This document shows, one piece after another, positions 27,302 to 34,828 of a DNA stretch of 64,000 nucleotides. Positions within the stretch are counted from its first letter, which is position 1. Every line of letters begins with the position of its first letter. A program made the translations under genes and the position numbers. Under the pieces are notes generated by a model. It made no database searches, was not told where the DNA came from, and saw nothing but the letters and a program-made list of their open reading frames with translations. Source of the stretch: an uncultured Marivita sp. (lineage in GTDB: Bacteria; Pseudomonadota; Alphaproteobacteria; Rhodobacterales; Rhodobacteraceae); NCBI GenBank assembly GCA_947503115.1, contig CANNCS010000003.1, forward strand, positions 1 to 64,000, read 5' to 3'.

Positions 27302-28582
27302 ATGCGCTACATGATGACCTACGACCTCATGGAAACAGTTCGCAATACAAATCAATGGCTTGGCGCAACAGCACGCACCATGGCGTCCTACCCCGCCTGG
27401 GCTATGCTGCCCAACCCTGCCATGCAGTGGATGGCGGCTTGGGGTGAAGTGACAGAACGCACTTTCGAACGGATGGTCACGAAACCTGACTGGGGGATTC
27501 GGACTTTCACCCACGAAGACGGCAAGGATCACCTTGTTGAGGTTAAGACTATAGTCGAACGTCCCTTCGGCGACTTGATCCACTTTGACGTCGTCGGCCG
27601 TGAAGAACAGCCGCGCAAAATCCTGCTGGTCGCACCGATGTCCGGCCACTATGCAACGCTCCTTCGCTCCACGGTTAAATCCCTAATCGTGAACTGCGAA
27701 GTTTACGTGACAGACTGGCACAACGCCCGCGACATTCCCGTCAGCGCCGGTAAGTTCGACGTTGAGGATTACACCCTCTACCTGATGGAATTCATGCGCG
27801 AGCTGGGCCCTGACACAAACGTCGTCGCCGTGTGTCAGCCGGTACCACTGACCTTGGCCGCCACCGCCTATCTGGCCGAACTGGACCCAGATGCGCAGCC
27901 GCGCACGCTGACGCTGATCGGCGGACCGGTCGACCCCGATGCGACCCCAACCGACGTGACCGACTTTGGCCGCCGCGTAACAATGGGTCAGCTCGAAGAA
28001 ACCATGATCCAGCGCGTCGGCTTCAAGTACAAAGGCGTCGGCCGCATGGTCTATCCCGGCCTCTTGCAGCTTGCGTCGTTCATCTCGATGAACGGTGAAC
28101 GTCACGCCAGCGCGTTCTCAGAGCAGATCCAGAACGTAATGCGCGGCGAAGCATCTGATCATGACCCGCACAATCGCTTCTATGACGAATATCTGGCCGT
28201 CATGGACATGCCCGCCGAATTCTACCTCTCCACTGTCGACCGCATCTTCAAAAAGCGCGAAATTGCGAAGAACGAATTTGTCGTCGCCGGACACAAGGTC
28301 GACATGGGTGCGATCACCAAAGTCGCTGTGAAGACCGTGGAAGGCGCGAATGATGACATTTCCGCCCCCGGCCAATGTATTGCCGCGCTTGGTCTGTGCA
28401 CCGGTCTGCCCGATGACATGAAGGCCAGCCATGTAGAACCCGGAGCCGGTCACTACGGCATCTTCGCCGGCAAAAGCTGGCGCAACAACATCCGGCCCCT
28501 TGTGCTCGATTTCATCGACAGCAATGCGGGCGACCGCAACAAGGGCAAAAAAGCCAAACCGGCGAACACCAACGCCGCATAA
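27302..28582 (+). CDS. phaZ: intracellular polyhydroxyalkanoate depolymerase
   Basis: A 426-residue intracellular depolymerase that mobilises amorphous PHA granules. The nucleophile is Cys178 in VVAVCQPVPLTLA, the thiol form of the lipase box seen in PhaZ1-type enzymes rather than secreted serine depolymerases. Other blocks are VLLVAPMSGHY, VYVTDWHNARD and HVEPGAGHYGIF (catalytic His region). An AAGGAGA ribosome binding site lies seven bases before the ATG. It is transcribed away from phaC and ends at a strong terminator. Confidence 0.94.
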   Translation: MRYMMTYDLMETVRNTNQWLGATARTMASYPAWAMLPNPAMQWMAAWGEVTERTFERMVTKPDWGIRTFTHEDGKDHLVEVKTIVERPFGDLIHFDVVGREEQPRKILLVAPMSGHYATLLRSTVKSLIVNCEVYVTDWHNARDIPVSAGKFDVEDYTLYLMEFMRELGPDTNVVAVCQPVPLTLAATAYLAELDPDAQPRTLTLIGGPVDPDATPTDVTDFGRRVTMGQLEETMIQRVGFKYKGVGRMVYPGLLQLASFISMNGERHASAFSEQIQNVMRGEASDHDPHNRFYDEYLAVMDMPAEFYLSTVDRIFKKREIAKNEFVVAGHKVDMGAITKVAVKTVEGANDDISAPGQCIAALGLCTGLPDDMKASHVEPGAGHYGIFAGKSWRNNIRPLVLDFIDSNAGDRNKGKKAKPANTNAA

Positions 28583-28586
28583 ATCA

Positions 28587-28619
28587 AAAGGGCTGATCTT
28601 CGGATCAGCCCTTTTTCTT
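28587..28619 (+). terminator. phaZ terminator
   Basis: A perfect 12-bp stem (AAAGGGCTGATC / GATCAGCCCTTT) capped by a TTCG tetraloop and followed by TTCTTT, four bases after the phaZ stop. Confidence 0.92.
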
Positions 28620-28642
28620 TCTACCCAGTAAAACCTGCCCGG

Positions 28643-29611
28643 TCAGCGCTCCGCCGCCCAGATCATATCGATCAAGGCTTGCGTACCTTGGCTAAACTCC
28701 AGCGGACAGGGATACTCTGCCTCTCCACGCACCGCAGCGCCAAACGCTTCGACCTGCCGTACATACTGGTTCACACCAGGATAGCGACACATCTCCATCG
28801 GTCCAGACTTGCGCATCAGCCGCACCTCGGCATCGCCATAGCCCAGCGGATTGAACGGCACCGGCACCTCAATCACGCCATCCGTTCCTTGGAAGGTCAC
28901 CGATTGATAGCGCAGCATCCGCATCGAGGTGAGCGAGGTAAGGGTGAACCCGTCGAACTGCACCAGCGCTTCGGCCCGCACCTCAACACCGTTCTCACGT
29001 CGAATGTCTGCAAACAGCACGGCATCAGGCTCCTGCCCGCTCACATACCGCGTGCAACCCAACGTATAGACCCCGATATCCGGCAGGCTACCACCGCCAG
29101 TCTTCACCGCGTTGCGAATGTTCGACGGATCACCGGAATTGTCATATGTGAAGGTGGCATTGACCCGCCTCAAATCTCCGATGGCCCCGCCTTGCACCCA
29201 GTCGCGCACCTGCTGCCATTGCGGATGATGCACAATCATATAGGCCTCGGCCGCCACCAACCCGGACTGGTTCCGCAGGGCAATCAACCCGTCTATCTCA
29301 TCGGCCTGCATGGCGATCGGTTTCTCGCACAACACATGTTTGCCTGCCTCAAGCGCCTTGCGTGTCCACTCCACATGCAGCGAATTGGGCAGCGGAATAT
29401 AGACCGCATCGATATCGGGATCGGCCAGCACCGCCTCATAGCTATCCACCACGCGCAAGGCACCATCCATCGCCTGAAACGGCGCGGCTTTCGCAGGATC
29501 GGATGTCGCAAGAACCGCCAAACGAGACTGCCGCGCGGCATGAATCGCCGGAGCCATCTGCTCGCGCGCGAACTTCGCCGCCCCAAGAATACCCCATCGC
29601 ACCTCTGTCAT
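28643..29611 (-). CDS. Gfo/Idh/MocA-family oxidoreductase
   Basis: A 322-residue NAD(P)-dependent dehydrogenase. The N-terminal Rossmann domain starts WGILGAAKFAREQMAP, and VLCEKPIA carries the family Lys-Pro. The C-terminal alpha/beta domain contains GGGSLPDIGVYTL, with the Asp and upstream residues of the substrate site. The start is ATG 29611; the open frame runs to 29683 but crosses the rpoH terminator. The substrate, probably a sugar or polyol, is unknown. It stands alone. Confidence 0.85.
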   Translation of the reverse strand: MTEVRWGILGAAKFAREQMAPAIHAARQSRLAVLATSDPAKAAPFQAMDGALRVVDSYEAVLADPDIDAVYIPLPNSLHVEWTRKALEAGKHVLCEKPIAMQADEIDGLIALRNQSGLVAAEAYMIVHHPQWQQVRDWVQGGAIGDLRRVNATFTYDNSGDPSNIRNAVKTGGGSLPDIGVYTLGCTRYVSGQEPDAVLFADIRRENGVEVRAEALVQFDGFTLTSLTSMRMLRYQSVTFQGTDGVIEVPVPFNPLGYGDAEVRLMRKSGPMEMCRYPGVNQYVRQVEAFGAAVRGEAEYPCPLEFSQGTQALIDMIWAAER

Positions 29612-29653
29612 GCCGGAACCCTCCTGTGTGTCTAACCCCGGCCTAACACGAAA

Positions 29654-29679
29654 AAACGCCGGACACAGGCCCGGCGTTT
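29654..29679 (-). terminator. rpoH terminator
   Basis: On the minus strand AAACGCCGG / CCGGCGTTT (9 bp, 8-nt loop) is followed by TTTCG, 25 bp after the rpoH stop and upstream of the oxidoreductase start. Confidence 0.85.
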
Positions 29680-29703
29680 CCAATCTTAAACGGCGTCGAT
29701 CGC

Positions 29704-30600
29704 TTAGACCGCTGCCAGCAAACCCTGTTCCTTCGCAAGGTCGCGCATGCGTTTCTGCAACTTCTCGAACGCACGCACTTCGATCTGACGAATACGCTCG
29801 CGGCTCACGTCATACTGGCCCGACAAATCTTCAAGAGTGACCGGCTTTTCCGACAAACGTCGCTGGGTCAGAATGTCCTTCTCGCGGTCATTCAACACAT
29901 CCATCGCCTGCACCAGCATCGCCCGGCGCGCTTCCAACTCGTCACGTTCTTCGTAGTCACCAGCCTGATCCGCGCTCTCGTCCTCAAGCCAGTCCTGCCA
30001 TTGCATTGTGCCTTCGCCTTCGGACCCGACCGTCGCGTTCAGCGACGCGTCACCGCCCGAAAGACGCCGGTTCATCGAAATCACTTCGGCTTCAGTCACA
30101 CCCAGATCGGTGGCGATCTTGTGAACGTGCTCGGGGCGCAGATCGCCTTCTTCCAGCGCGCCGATACGCGACTTCGCCTTGCGAAGGTTGAAGAACAGCT
30201 TCTTCTGCGCACTTGTTGTGCCCAACTTCACCAGCGACCAGGACCGCAGGATGTATTCCTGAATCGAGGCGCGAATCCACCACATGGCATAGGTCGCCAG
30301 TCGGAAACCCTTTTCCGGGTCAAACCGTTTGACCGCCTGCATCAGACCGACATTTGCCTCCGAAATCACTTCGGCTTGCGGCAAACCATAGCCGCGATAG
30401 CCCATCGCAATCTTCGCAGCGAGGCGCAGGTGGCTTGTGACCATCTTGTGCGCGGCTTCTTTATCTTCTTGCTCGACCCAGCGCTTGGCGAGCATGTACT
30501 CTTCTTCCGGCTCCAGAAGCGGGAACTTCCGGATCTCTTGAAGATAGCGGCTCAGTCCAGCTTCCGGTGACGGGGCCGGGAGATTCGCGTAATTGGCCAT
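29704..30600 (-). CDS. rpoH: RNA polymerase sigma-32 factor (RpoHI type)
   Basis: A 298-residue heat-shock sigma factor. Region 2 is intact (AAKIAMGYRGYGLPQAEVISEANVGLMQAV, then FDPEKGFRLATYAMWWIRASIQEY), and the RpoH box QKKLFFNLRKAK is present. The region 4 helix-turn-helix is LEDLSGQYDVSRERIRQIE. The near-identity that I recall to Rhodobacter RpoHI, as opposed to RpoHII, suggests this is the canonical heat-shock copy. It has its own promoter of RpoH type and a terminator. In Rhodobacter this factor helps drive the CcsR sRNAs found at the end of this window. Confidence 0.95.
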   Translation of the reverse strand: MANYANLPAPSPEAGLSRYLQEIRKFPLLEPEEEYMLAKRWVEQEDKEAAHKMVTSHLRLAAKIAMGYRGYGLPQAEVISEANVGLMQAVKRFDPEKGFRLATYAMWWIRASIQEYILRSWSLVKLGTTSAQKKLFFNLRKAKSRIGALEEGDLRPEHVHKIATDLGVTEAEVISMNRRLSGGDASLNATVGSEGEGTMQWQDWLEDESADQAGDYEERDELEARRAMLVQAMDVLNDREKDILTQRRLSEKPVTLEDLSGQYDVSRERIRQIEVRAFEKLQKRMRDLAKEQGLLAAV

Positions 30601-30637
30601 ACCCTTGTCCCTCCAATGTTTACGGGCTTAACATCCA

Positions 30638-30665
30638 ATTTGGGAAGCAACCCGAGAATTTCAAG
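30638..30665 (-). promoter_or_regulatory. RpoH-type promoter of rpoH
   Basis: On the minus strand CTTGAAA (30665-30659), a 14-bp spacer, then CCCAAAT (30644-30638), close to the sigma-32 consensus CTTGAAA-N11-16-CCCCATNT. The predicted start is about 30 nt before the ATG. Confidence 0.6.
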
Positions 30666-30753
30666 TATTTGCGTTTCGTTAAATCTAATTTAGCGCACAC
30701 CGACGCGGTTGTAAGAGCCATGTCAGTGCGCTCACGCACATGGGACGATTGTT

Positions 30754-31779
30754 TCAGCCACGCAAATTCGTGATCAGATCATCCATGTCTTGGGGTAACG
30801 CGGCCTCGAAACGAATGGTTTCACCGGTCACGGGATGCTCAAACCCCAACACAGCGGCATGTAACGCCTGACGATCAAACCCCGCCAAAAGCGCCATCGC
30901 CGCATCCGACAAAGCGCCCTTGGCCACCTTGCGTCGTCCACCATAGACAGGGTCGCCAATCAGCCCATGCCCAGCATGCGCCATATGTACCCGAATCTGA
31001 TGGGTGCGCCCTGTTTCAAGACGACACTCCAACAACGACACCTGCGCCGGAGTTCCATAAACCTCAAGCACTCGGGCCCGCGTGATCGCGTGTTTGCCAT
31101 GCCCAAAGAACACCGCTTGCCGCTGCCGGTCGGTCTTGTGTCGCGCAAGATCACTGGTGATCTTGATCACCGCCCCCGGCTCAATCGAAACACCCCGCAC
31201 ACCGCGCAGCCGCGGATCACCTGGATCGGGATGCCCATGCACCAAAGCTTGATAAAGCCGCTCGACACTGTGCGCCGCAAACTGGTCCGCCAGCCCATGA
31301 TGCGCCCTGTCTGATTTGGCGATCACCAACAACCCGCTTGTGTCCTTGTCGATCCGGTGCACGATGCCCGGCCGGCCAACGCCGCCCACACCAGACAGCT
31401 TGCCGTCAAAATGATGCAACAGTGCATTGACCAAGGTGCCAGACGGCGTCCCCGGCGCCGGATGTACAACCATGCCCGCAGGTTTCATGACCACGATCAG
31501 ATCGTCATCTTCGAACCGCACGTCCAACGGCAGATCTTCTGCTTCGATATGGCTCTCCGTAGCCTTGGGCAAAGAAATCTCGATCACGTCACCCTCTGCC
31601 ACACTGGCCTTGGGATTCGTAACCACCGCGCCCGCGTGCCGGACAGCACCCGCGTCGATCAACTTGGACAGCCGTGTTCGCGACAACGCCGCATCCTCTG
31701 GCACGTCGCGCGCCAAGGCCTTATCAAGACGCGGCGGCGGCTCGGCCCCGATGGTCACGCGCAAAATGGAGTCAGACAT
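30754..31779 (-). CDS. rluD: RluA-family 23S rRNA pseudouridine synthase
   Basis: A 341-residue pseudouridine synthase with an N-terminal S4 RNA-binding domain (about residues 15-75) and the catalytic core. Asp144 in HRIDKDTSG is the nucleophile. LIVVMKPAGMVVHPAPG and RLETGRTHQIRVH complete the RluA signature. The presence of the S4 domain favours RluD (positions 1911/1915/1917 of 23S rRNA) over RluA. Its ATG shares a 4-bp CATG palindrome with the divergent DUF6476 start. Confidence 0.88.
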   Translation of the reverse strand: MSDSILRVTIGAEPPPRLDKALARDVPEDAALSRTRLSKLIDAGAVRHAGAVVTNPKASVAEGDVIEISLPKATESHIEAEDLPLDVRFEDDDLIVVMKPAGMVVHPAPGTPSGTLVNALLHHFDGKLSGVGGVGRPGIVHRIDKDTSGLLVIAKSDRAHHGLADQFAAHSVERLYQALVHGHPDPGDPRLRGVRGVSIEPGAVIKITSDLARHKTDRQRQAVFFGHGKHAITRARVLEVYGTPAQVSLLECRLETGRTHQIRVHMAHAGHGLIGDPVYGGRRKVAKGALSDAAMALLAGFDRQALHAAVLGFEHPVTGETIRFEAALPQDMDDLITNLRG

Positions 31780-32083
31780 GGACAACGCCCCCGAAGATCA
31801 GGCCCCCGAACCGGCCAACCTGCGATTCCTGCGGCGGCTGGTGACGGTCCTGACCGCTACTATGATCGCGGGGGTCATACTCATCACCGCGCTGATTGTC
31901 ATCCGTTACAATCAATCCAGCACACCCCTGCCCGATTCAATCACCCTGCCTGACGGGACAACCGCCACTGCGTTCACTCAAGCGCGCAATTGGTACGCCG
32001 TGGTGACTGAGGACGACCAAATCTTGATATTCGCCCGCGACTCAGGCCGCCTGCTCCAAACCATCAACATCGAAACAGAGTGA
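31778..32083 (+). CDS. DUF6476 membrane-anchored protein
   Basis: A 101-residue protein with one transmembrane helix (about residues 20-42, VTVLTATMIAGVILITALIV) and a small outside domain (TLPDGTTATAFTQARNWYAV, then ILIFARDSGRLLQTI). I recognise the pattern as DUF6476, known only from Rhodobacterales. GGAG lies six bases before the ATG. The start codon overlaps the start codon of rluD on the other strand, so each promoter must lie within the other gene's coding sequence. Confidence 0.7.
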   Translation: MDNAPEDQAPEPANLRFLRRLVTVLTATMIAGVILITALIVIRYNQSSTPLPDSITLPDGTTATAFTQARNWYAVVTEDDQILIFARDSGRLLQTINIETE

Positions 32084-32086
32084 GAA

Positions 32087-32163
32087 TGGTACCGACACCC
32101 CGGCTCGAACGGGGGACCTCTTGATCCACAATCAAGCGCTCTAACCTACTGAGCTATGTCGGC
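32087..32163 (-). tRNA. tRNA-His (GTG)
   Basis: A full cloverleaf on the minus strand. The 7-bp acceptor GCCGACA / TGTCGGT, D-loop AGCTCAGTAGGTTAGAGC, anticodon arm CTTGA-TTGTGGA-TCAAG (anticodon GTG), T-arm with GTTCGAGCC and an encoded CCA are all visible. Base 73 is A, not the usual C, and the base before position 1 is T, so there is no encoded G-1. This matches the variant His tRNA known from a large alphaproteobacterial clade with a co-adapted HisRS. Confidence 0.95.
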
Positions 32164-32215
32164 ACTGAGGGGCGAAATAACGGGACGGTCCGGCCTTTGC
32201 AAGACCCATCTGCCG

Positions 32216-32701
32216 CTAGAATGTGACTTCCCACGCCTGTTCGACCAGATCGACCCCAAAGCTGTGTACAGGTTTGGACGATATGCAGTGCCAACCGTTG
32301 GCGCGGTACAGGGCGCACGCTGCCTGATGGCTTTCATGCGTCCAAAGTTGCATCCCGGCATAGCCACAATCCCGCGCGAATCTCATGCAGGCCTCCAGCA
32401 TCCGCTTGCCCAAACCAATGCCCCGCGCCTCGGGCGACAAAATGAACAACCGCAGCTTGGCTGTCTGGTTGTCCTGTTTCACGCAAAAGACACTACCCAA
32501 CCTCGTGCCGTTCTGAACCGCAACCCAACCCCGCTCGCAGGTCGGATCAAATTGCGCCTCGAAATCTCGAAGAATCGTCGCCACCAGAGGTGCAAACGTG
32601 GCATCAAAGCCCTCAGCCTCTGAGTAATAGCGACCATGTAGATCGACCAACCAGTCGAAATCGCCGGGGCCATAATCGCGCAAGATCACATCATCAGACA
32701 T
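32216..32701 (-). CDS. GNAT-family N-acetyltransferase
   Basis: A 161-residue acetyltransferase. The acetyl-CoA-binding motif A is RLFILSPEARGIGLGKRMLEAC (R/Q-x-x-G-x-G/A type), and the C-terminal half has ALYRANGWHCIS. The order fits free-standing GNAT enzymes fused in other bacteria to MarR regulators. The start at 32701 gives MSDDVILRDYG; ATG 32716 is an alternative with AAGG upstream. The acceptor substrate is unknown. Confidence 0.8.
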   Translation of the reverse strand: MSDDVILRDYGPGDFDWLVDLHGRYYSEAEGFDATFAPLVATILRDFEAQFDPTCERGWVAVQNGTRLGSVFCVKQDNQTAKLRLFILSPEARGIGLGKRMLEACMRFARDCGYAGMQLWTHESHQAACALYRANGWHCISSKPVHSFGVDLVEQAWEVTF

Positions 32702-32790
32702 GGCCGCACTCTGCATCGGCTCGACCTTGCAAAACAAGCCCCCCGGCGCTATGGCGTCGCACCTGACCTGAAACCCGCCGGAGACCTGTC

Positions 32791-32988
32791 ATGGGCATCA
32801 ACACTGAACGCGACATCGAAGCCAACCTGCAAATCGGCCCGACCGATCAGGGCATGGTGCGCCTGTTCATTCTGGCAGACGGCATCGAGATTCCAATGGA
32901 TTTCTCGCCCGAAGAAGCCGACGAAATCGCAGAAGAAATCAAGCTCGCCGCGACCGCTGCGCGCAAGGCCAAACCCAAGCGCAAATAA
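32791..32988 (+). CDS. DUF6324 small protein
   Basis: A 65-residue soluble protein: MGINTERDIEANLQIG, a central strand-turn region (MVRLFILADGIEIPMDFSPEEA) and a basic tail KAKPKRK. It matches the Rhodobacterales family DUF6324. Compact, charged and without membrane segments; function unknown. It starts about 90 bp from the divergent GNAT gene. Confidence 0.7.
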   Translation: MGINTERDIEANLQIGPTDQGMVRLFILADGIEIPMDFSPEEADEIAEEIKLAATAARKAKPKRK

Positions 32989-33183
32989 CGGCGCTGTGCC
33001 GGTCACGTCCCAGCCAGTTCTAAACTTGGTTTGGCCACCTTTCTATTGAGCTTACCAAGCCAACTGCCAGACGGGTGCACCGCAGGCAGAACCTTTACTT
33101 GTTCGCGCTACATGCCTCGGGGCGCCCAAGCCCAGAAAACGCTGACCAGAACGCTCAGCCTTTGGTAATTCAGACCAATCCAC

Positions 33184-33663
33184 TCAAGCCCATGCGCTCA
33201 GCAAAGCTTCAGGATCGCGTAACGCATGTAGCCGGCGCGCCGCATGTGTCGCAAATTTGCGGATCAACGCATTCCGCCGTGCCCCAGCAAGTTTATCTTC
33301 TGGCGACATTCGAACGATCTCTGCGTCATAGCCATCTGCAATGATCAATCCGGTTTCCTCTGGCAACAGCTCTGACGGAAAGTCCAAATCGACCGCCCAA
33401 AAATACCGGTCACACCAGTCGAGATATCCCTCCCATTTATGATCGGATTGGAAATCAGCCCGAGAGGACTTGCATTCCACGATCCAGATCTCACCTTTCG
33501 GCCCCAACGCCATCACATCGACCCGCAGACCGCGATCCGGCACGAATTCCTCGATCACCGAAAATCCGTGGCTGGCAAGGTGGCGGCACACCCCCCGCGC
33601 CAGAATTTGTCCGGGCTGCAAATCGGCGCCTGCGCCAATACGCTGATCAGGTAAGACTGTCAT
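33184..33663 (-). CDS. mmcB: MmcB-family DNA repair protein
   Basis: A 159-residue PD-(D/E)XK-fold protein. RVDVMALGPKGEIWIVECKSS holds the Asp, and the ECK catalytic pattern, of an endonuclease-like core. The family (PF06319) includes Caulobacter MmcB, induced by DNA damage. Start ATG 33663 gives MTVLPDQRIG. A perfect LexA box lies 14 bp upstream, and the open frame beyond the ATG would run through it, which supports this start. It is divergent from the candidate structured RNA. Confidence 0.85.
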   Translation of the reverse strand: MTVLPDQRIGAGADLQPGQILARGVCRHLASHGFSVIEEFVPDRGLRVDVMALGPKGEIWIVECKSSRADFQSDHKWEGYLDWCDRYFWAVDLDFPSELLPEETGLIIADGYDAEIVRMSPEDKLAGARRNALIRKFATHAARRLHALRDPEALLSAWA

Positions 33664-33676
33664 ACCCAACACACAT

Positions 33677-33691
33677 GAACAAAGTGTGAAC
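33677..33691. promoter_or_regulatory. LexA (SOS) box
   Basis: GAAC-AAAGTGT-GAAC is an exact match to the alphaproteobacterial LexA operator (GAAC-N7-GAAC, the complement of GTTC-N7-GTTC). It lies directly upstream of the mmcB start. Confidence 0.85.
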
Positions 33692-33731
33692 AAAAATCAA
33701 GCCATCCGCGCGAATGACCCGAAATACCCCC

Positions 33732-33760
33732 TTGCCAGAGCCCCGTATCGCGCCTACCTG
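33732..33760 (+). promoter_or_regulatory. candidate promoter of the structured RNA
   Basis: TTGCCA (33732-33737), a 17-bp spacer and TACCTG (33755-33760). Predicted initiation is near 33768, which is exactly where the closing helix of the RNA begins. Confidence 0.4.
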
Positions 33761-33767
33761 AGCAACA

Positions 33768-33927
33768 GGCGGGCTTCTACGCTTCTCGTGACAGGTTGCA
33801 TTCCGGTGGCCTTAAGCAATTCCGAGGGAGTTGGCTCTGTCCGGGCCCTGGTCCGGTTACCCGACGCCCACCTGTATATACAGGTCCTCGGGAATGAGAG
33901 AACCGCACGGTTGCCGTGGTTCCCGCC
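33768..33927 (+). ncRNA. ssrS: structured RNA, candidate 6S RNA
   Basis: A 160-nt stretch without a plausible gene can fold into one long rod. GGCGGG (33768-33773) pairs with CCCGCC (33922-33927). TTCTC pairs with GAGAA, and ATTCCGAGG pairs with CCTCGGGAAT, enclosing a large bulged centre with GTTGG/CCGAC and a perfect ACCTGTATATACAGGT hairpin. Length and architecture fit 6S RNA, which sequesters sigma-70 polymerase. A hairpin with a T-rich tail (TTATTTTCTTT) ends it. I recall ssrS lying beside a small membrane-protein gene in Rhodobacter, which is also true here, though the orientation differs. Confidence 0.4.
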
Positions 33928-33929
33928 GC

Positions 33930-34262
33930 TTATTTTCTTTGAAAATTCCGAACTCGACTGCGCGGAGCGGTCGCTTCAACGCGGATCGGGGTCAATCCAA
34001 CCGGCATGCCGCGATGATCATCATCGTCGTCATCATCATCGTCATACTTCATCATCATGATAGTGATGCCGAACTGCACACCGGCAAAAACAATTCCGTT
34101 GAACAACCAAAGCAAAAAAACTGCCAACAACCCGACATCGGTATGCGTCACCAAATGCCAAAGATTGACGACGTTAAAATACAGCAAAAGCGCGACAAAC
34201 ACGGCTGAAAGGGCAAAACCTATGGCCGTCTGGCGGATATACATTTTGATCAGGTCGGGCAT
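33930..34262 (-). CDS. small membrane protein with a poly-Asp tract
   Basis: A 110-residue protein with two transmembrane helices (about residues 12-32 and 43-68). These are followed by a run of nine aspartates (KYDDDDDDDDDHRG) and a short basic tail. The Asp run is encoded by a mixed GAT/GAC triplet tract, so its length may vary between strains. Rhodobacterales homologues of the membrane part are known to me only as hypothetical. It neighbours the candidate 6S RNA on the opposite strand. Confidence 0.65.
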   Translation of the reverse strand: MPDLIKMYIRQTAIGFALSAVFVALLLYFNVVNLWHLVTHTDVGLLAVFLLWLFNGIVFAGVQFGITIMMMKYDDDDDDDDDHRGMPVGLTPIRVEATAPRSRVRNFQRK

Positions 34263-34339
34263 GAGCCACCTCGCGAGTCTATGATTAAAATAGGCCGCTT
34301 GGCTGGCATATCAAAGCGCTCAATCCGCGCACCCCTGAC

Positions 34340-34828
34340 TCAGAACGCTTCTGGCCGTGCCTCACGCGCCATGTGGTCTAGAACCGCGTTCACGAATTGA
34401 GCTTCCTTGCCTTCAGGAAAGAACGCCCGCGCCACATCAACATATTCGTTGATGATCACTTTCGGCGGCGTTTCGGTCGCCACAAGTTCAGCCCCCGCGG
34501 CGCGGAACAGCGCCCGCAGAGTTGGGTCGATCCGCGCAATCGGCCATTTCGCCACCAGTCCACGATCGGTCATCTGGTCGATCTTGGCCTGCCAATTCAC
34601 CGCCTCTTCCGAGATTCGGCGGAACAGGTCCACATCCCCTTCGACCAATTCTTCGTCGTCGACTTGCGCCAGACCGAACCGATGGTCTAGGAATTCCACC
34701 GCAACCTTGTCCACCGACTGGCCTGACTGTTCCATCTGAAACAGTGCTTGCACGGCATAAAGTCGCGAGGCAGACCGTTTTTGGCGTTTCTCATCCACCT
34801 TTTTTGGCGGCTTGGCAGCGTGGCTCAT
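34340..34828 (-). CDS. nusB: transcription antitermination factor NusB
   Basis: A 162-residue all-helical NusB protein: SRLYAVQALFQMEQSGQS at the N-terminus, and VIINEYVDVARAFFPEGKEAQFVNAVLDHMA at the C-terminus. It acts with NusE on boxA during rRNA transcription. It follows ribH with a four-base overlap. The ribBA-ribH-nusB order is common in alphaproteobacteria. Confidence 0.93.
   Translation of the reverse strand: MSHAAKPPKKVDEKRQKRSASRLYAVQALFQMEQSGQSVDKVAVEFLDHRFGLAQVDDEELVEGDVDLFRRISEEAVNWQAKIDQMTDRGLVAKWPIARIDPTLRALFRAAGAELVATETPPKVIINEYVDVARAFFPEGKEAQFVNAVLDHMAREARPEAF

Noticed and set aside
33686-34060. A 124-residue plus-strand frame
   Set aside because: Its sequence ends in a His/Arg run that is the antisense of the poly-Asp codons, and it overlaps the structured RNA.
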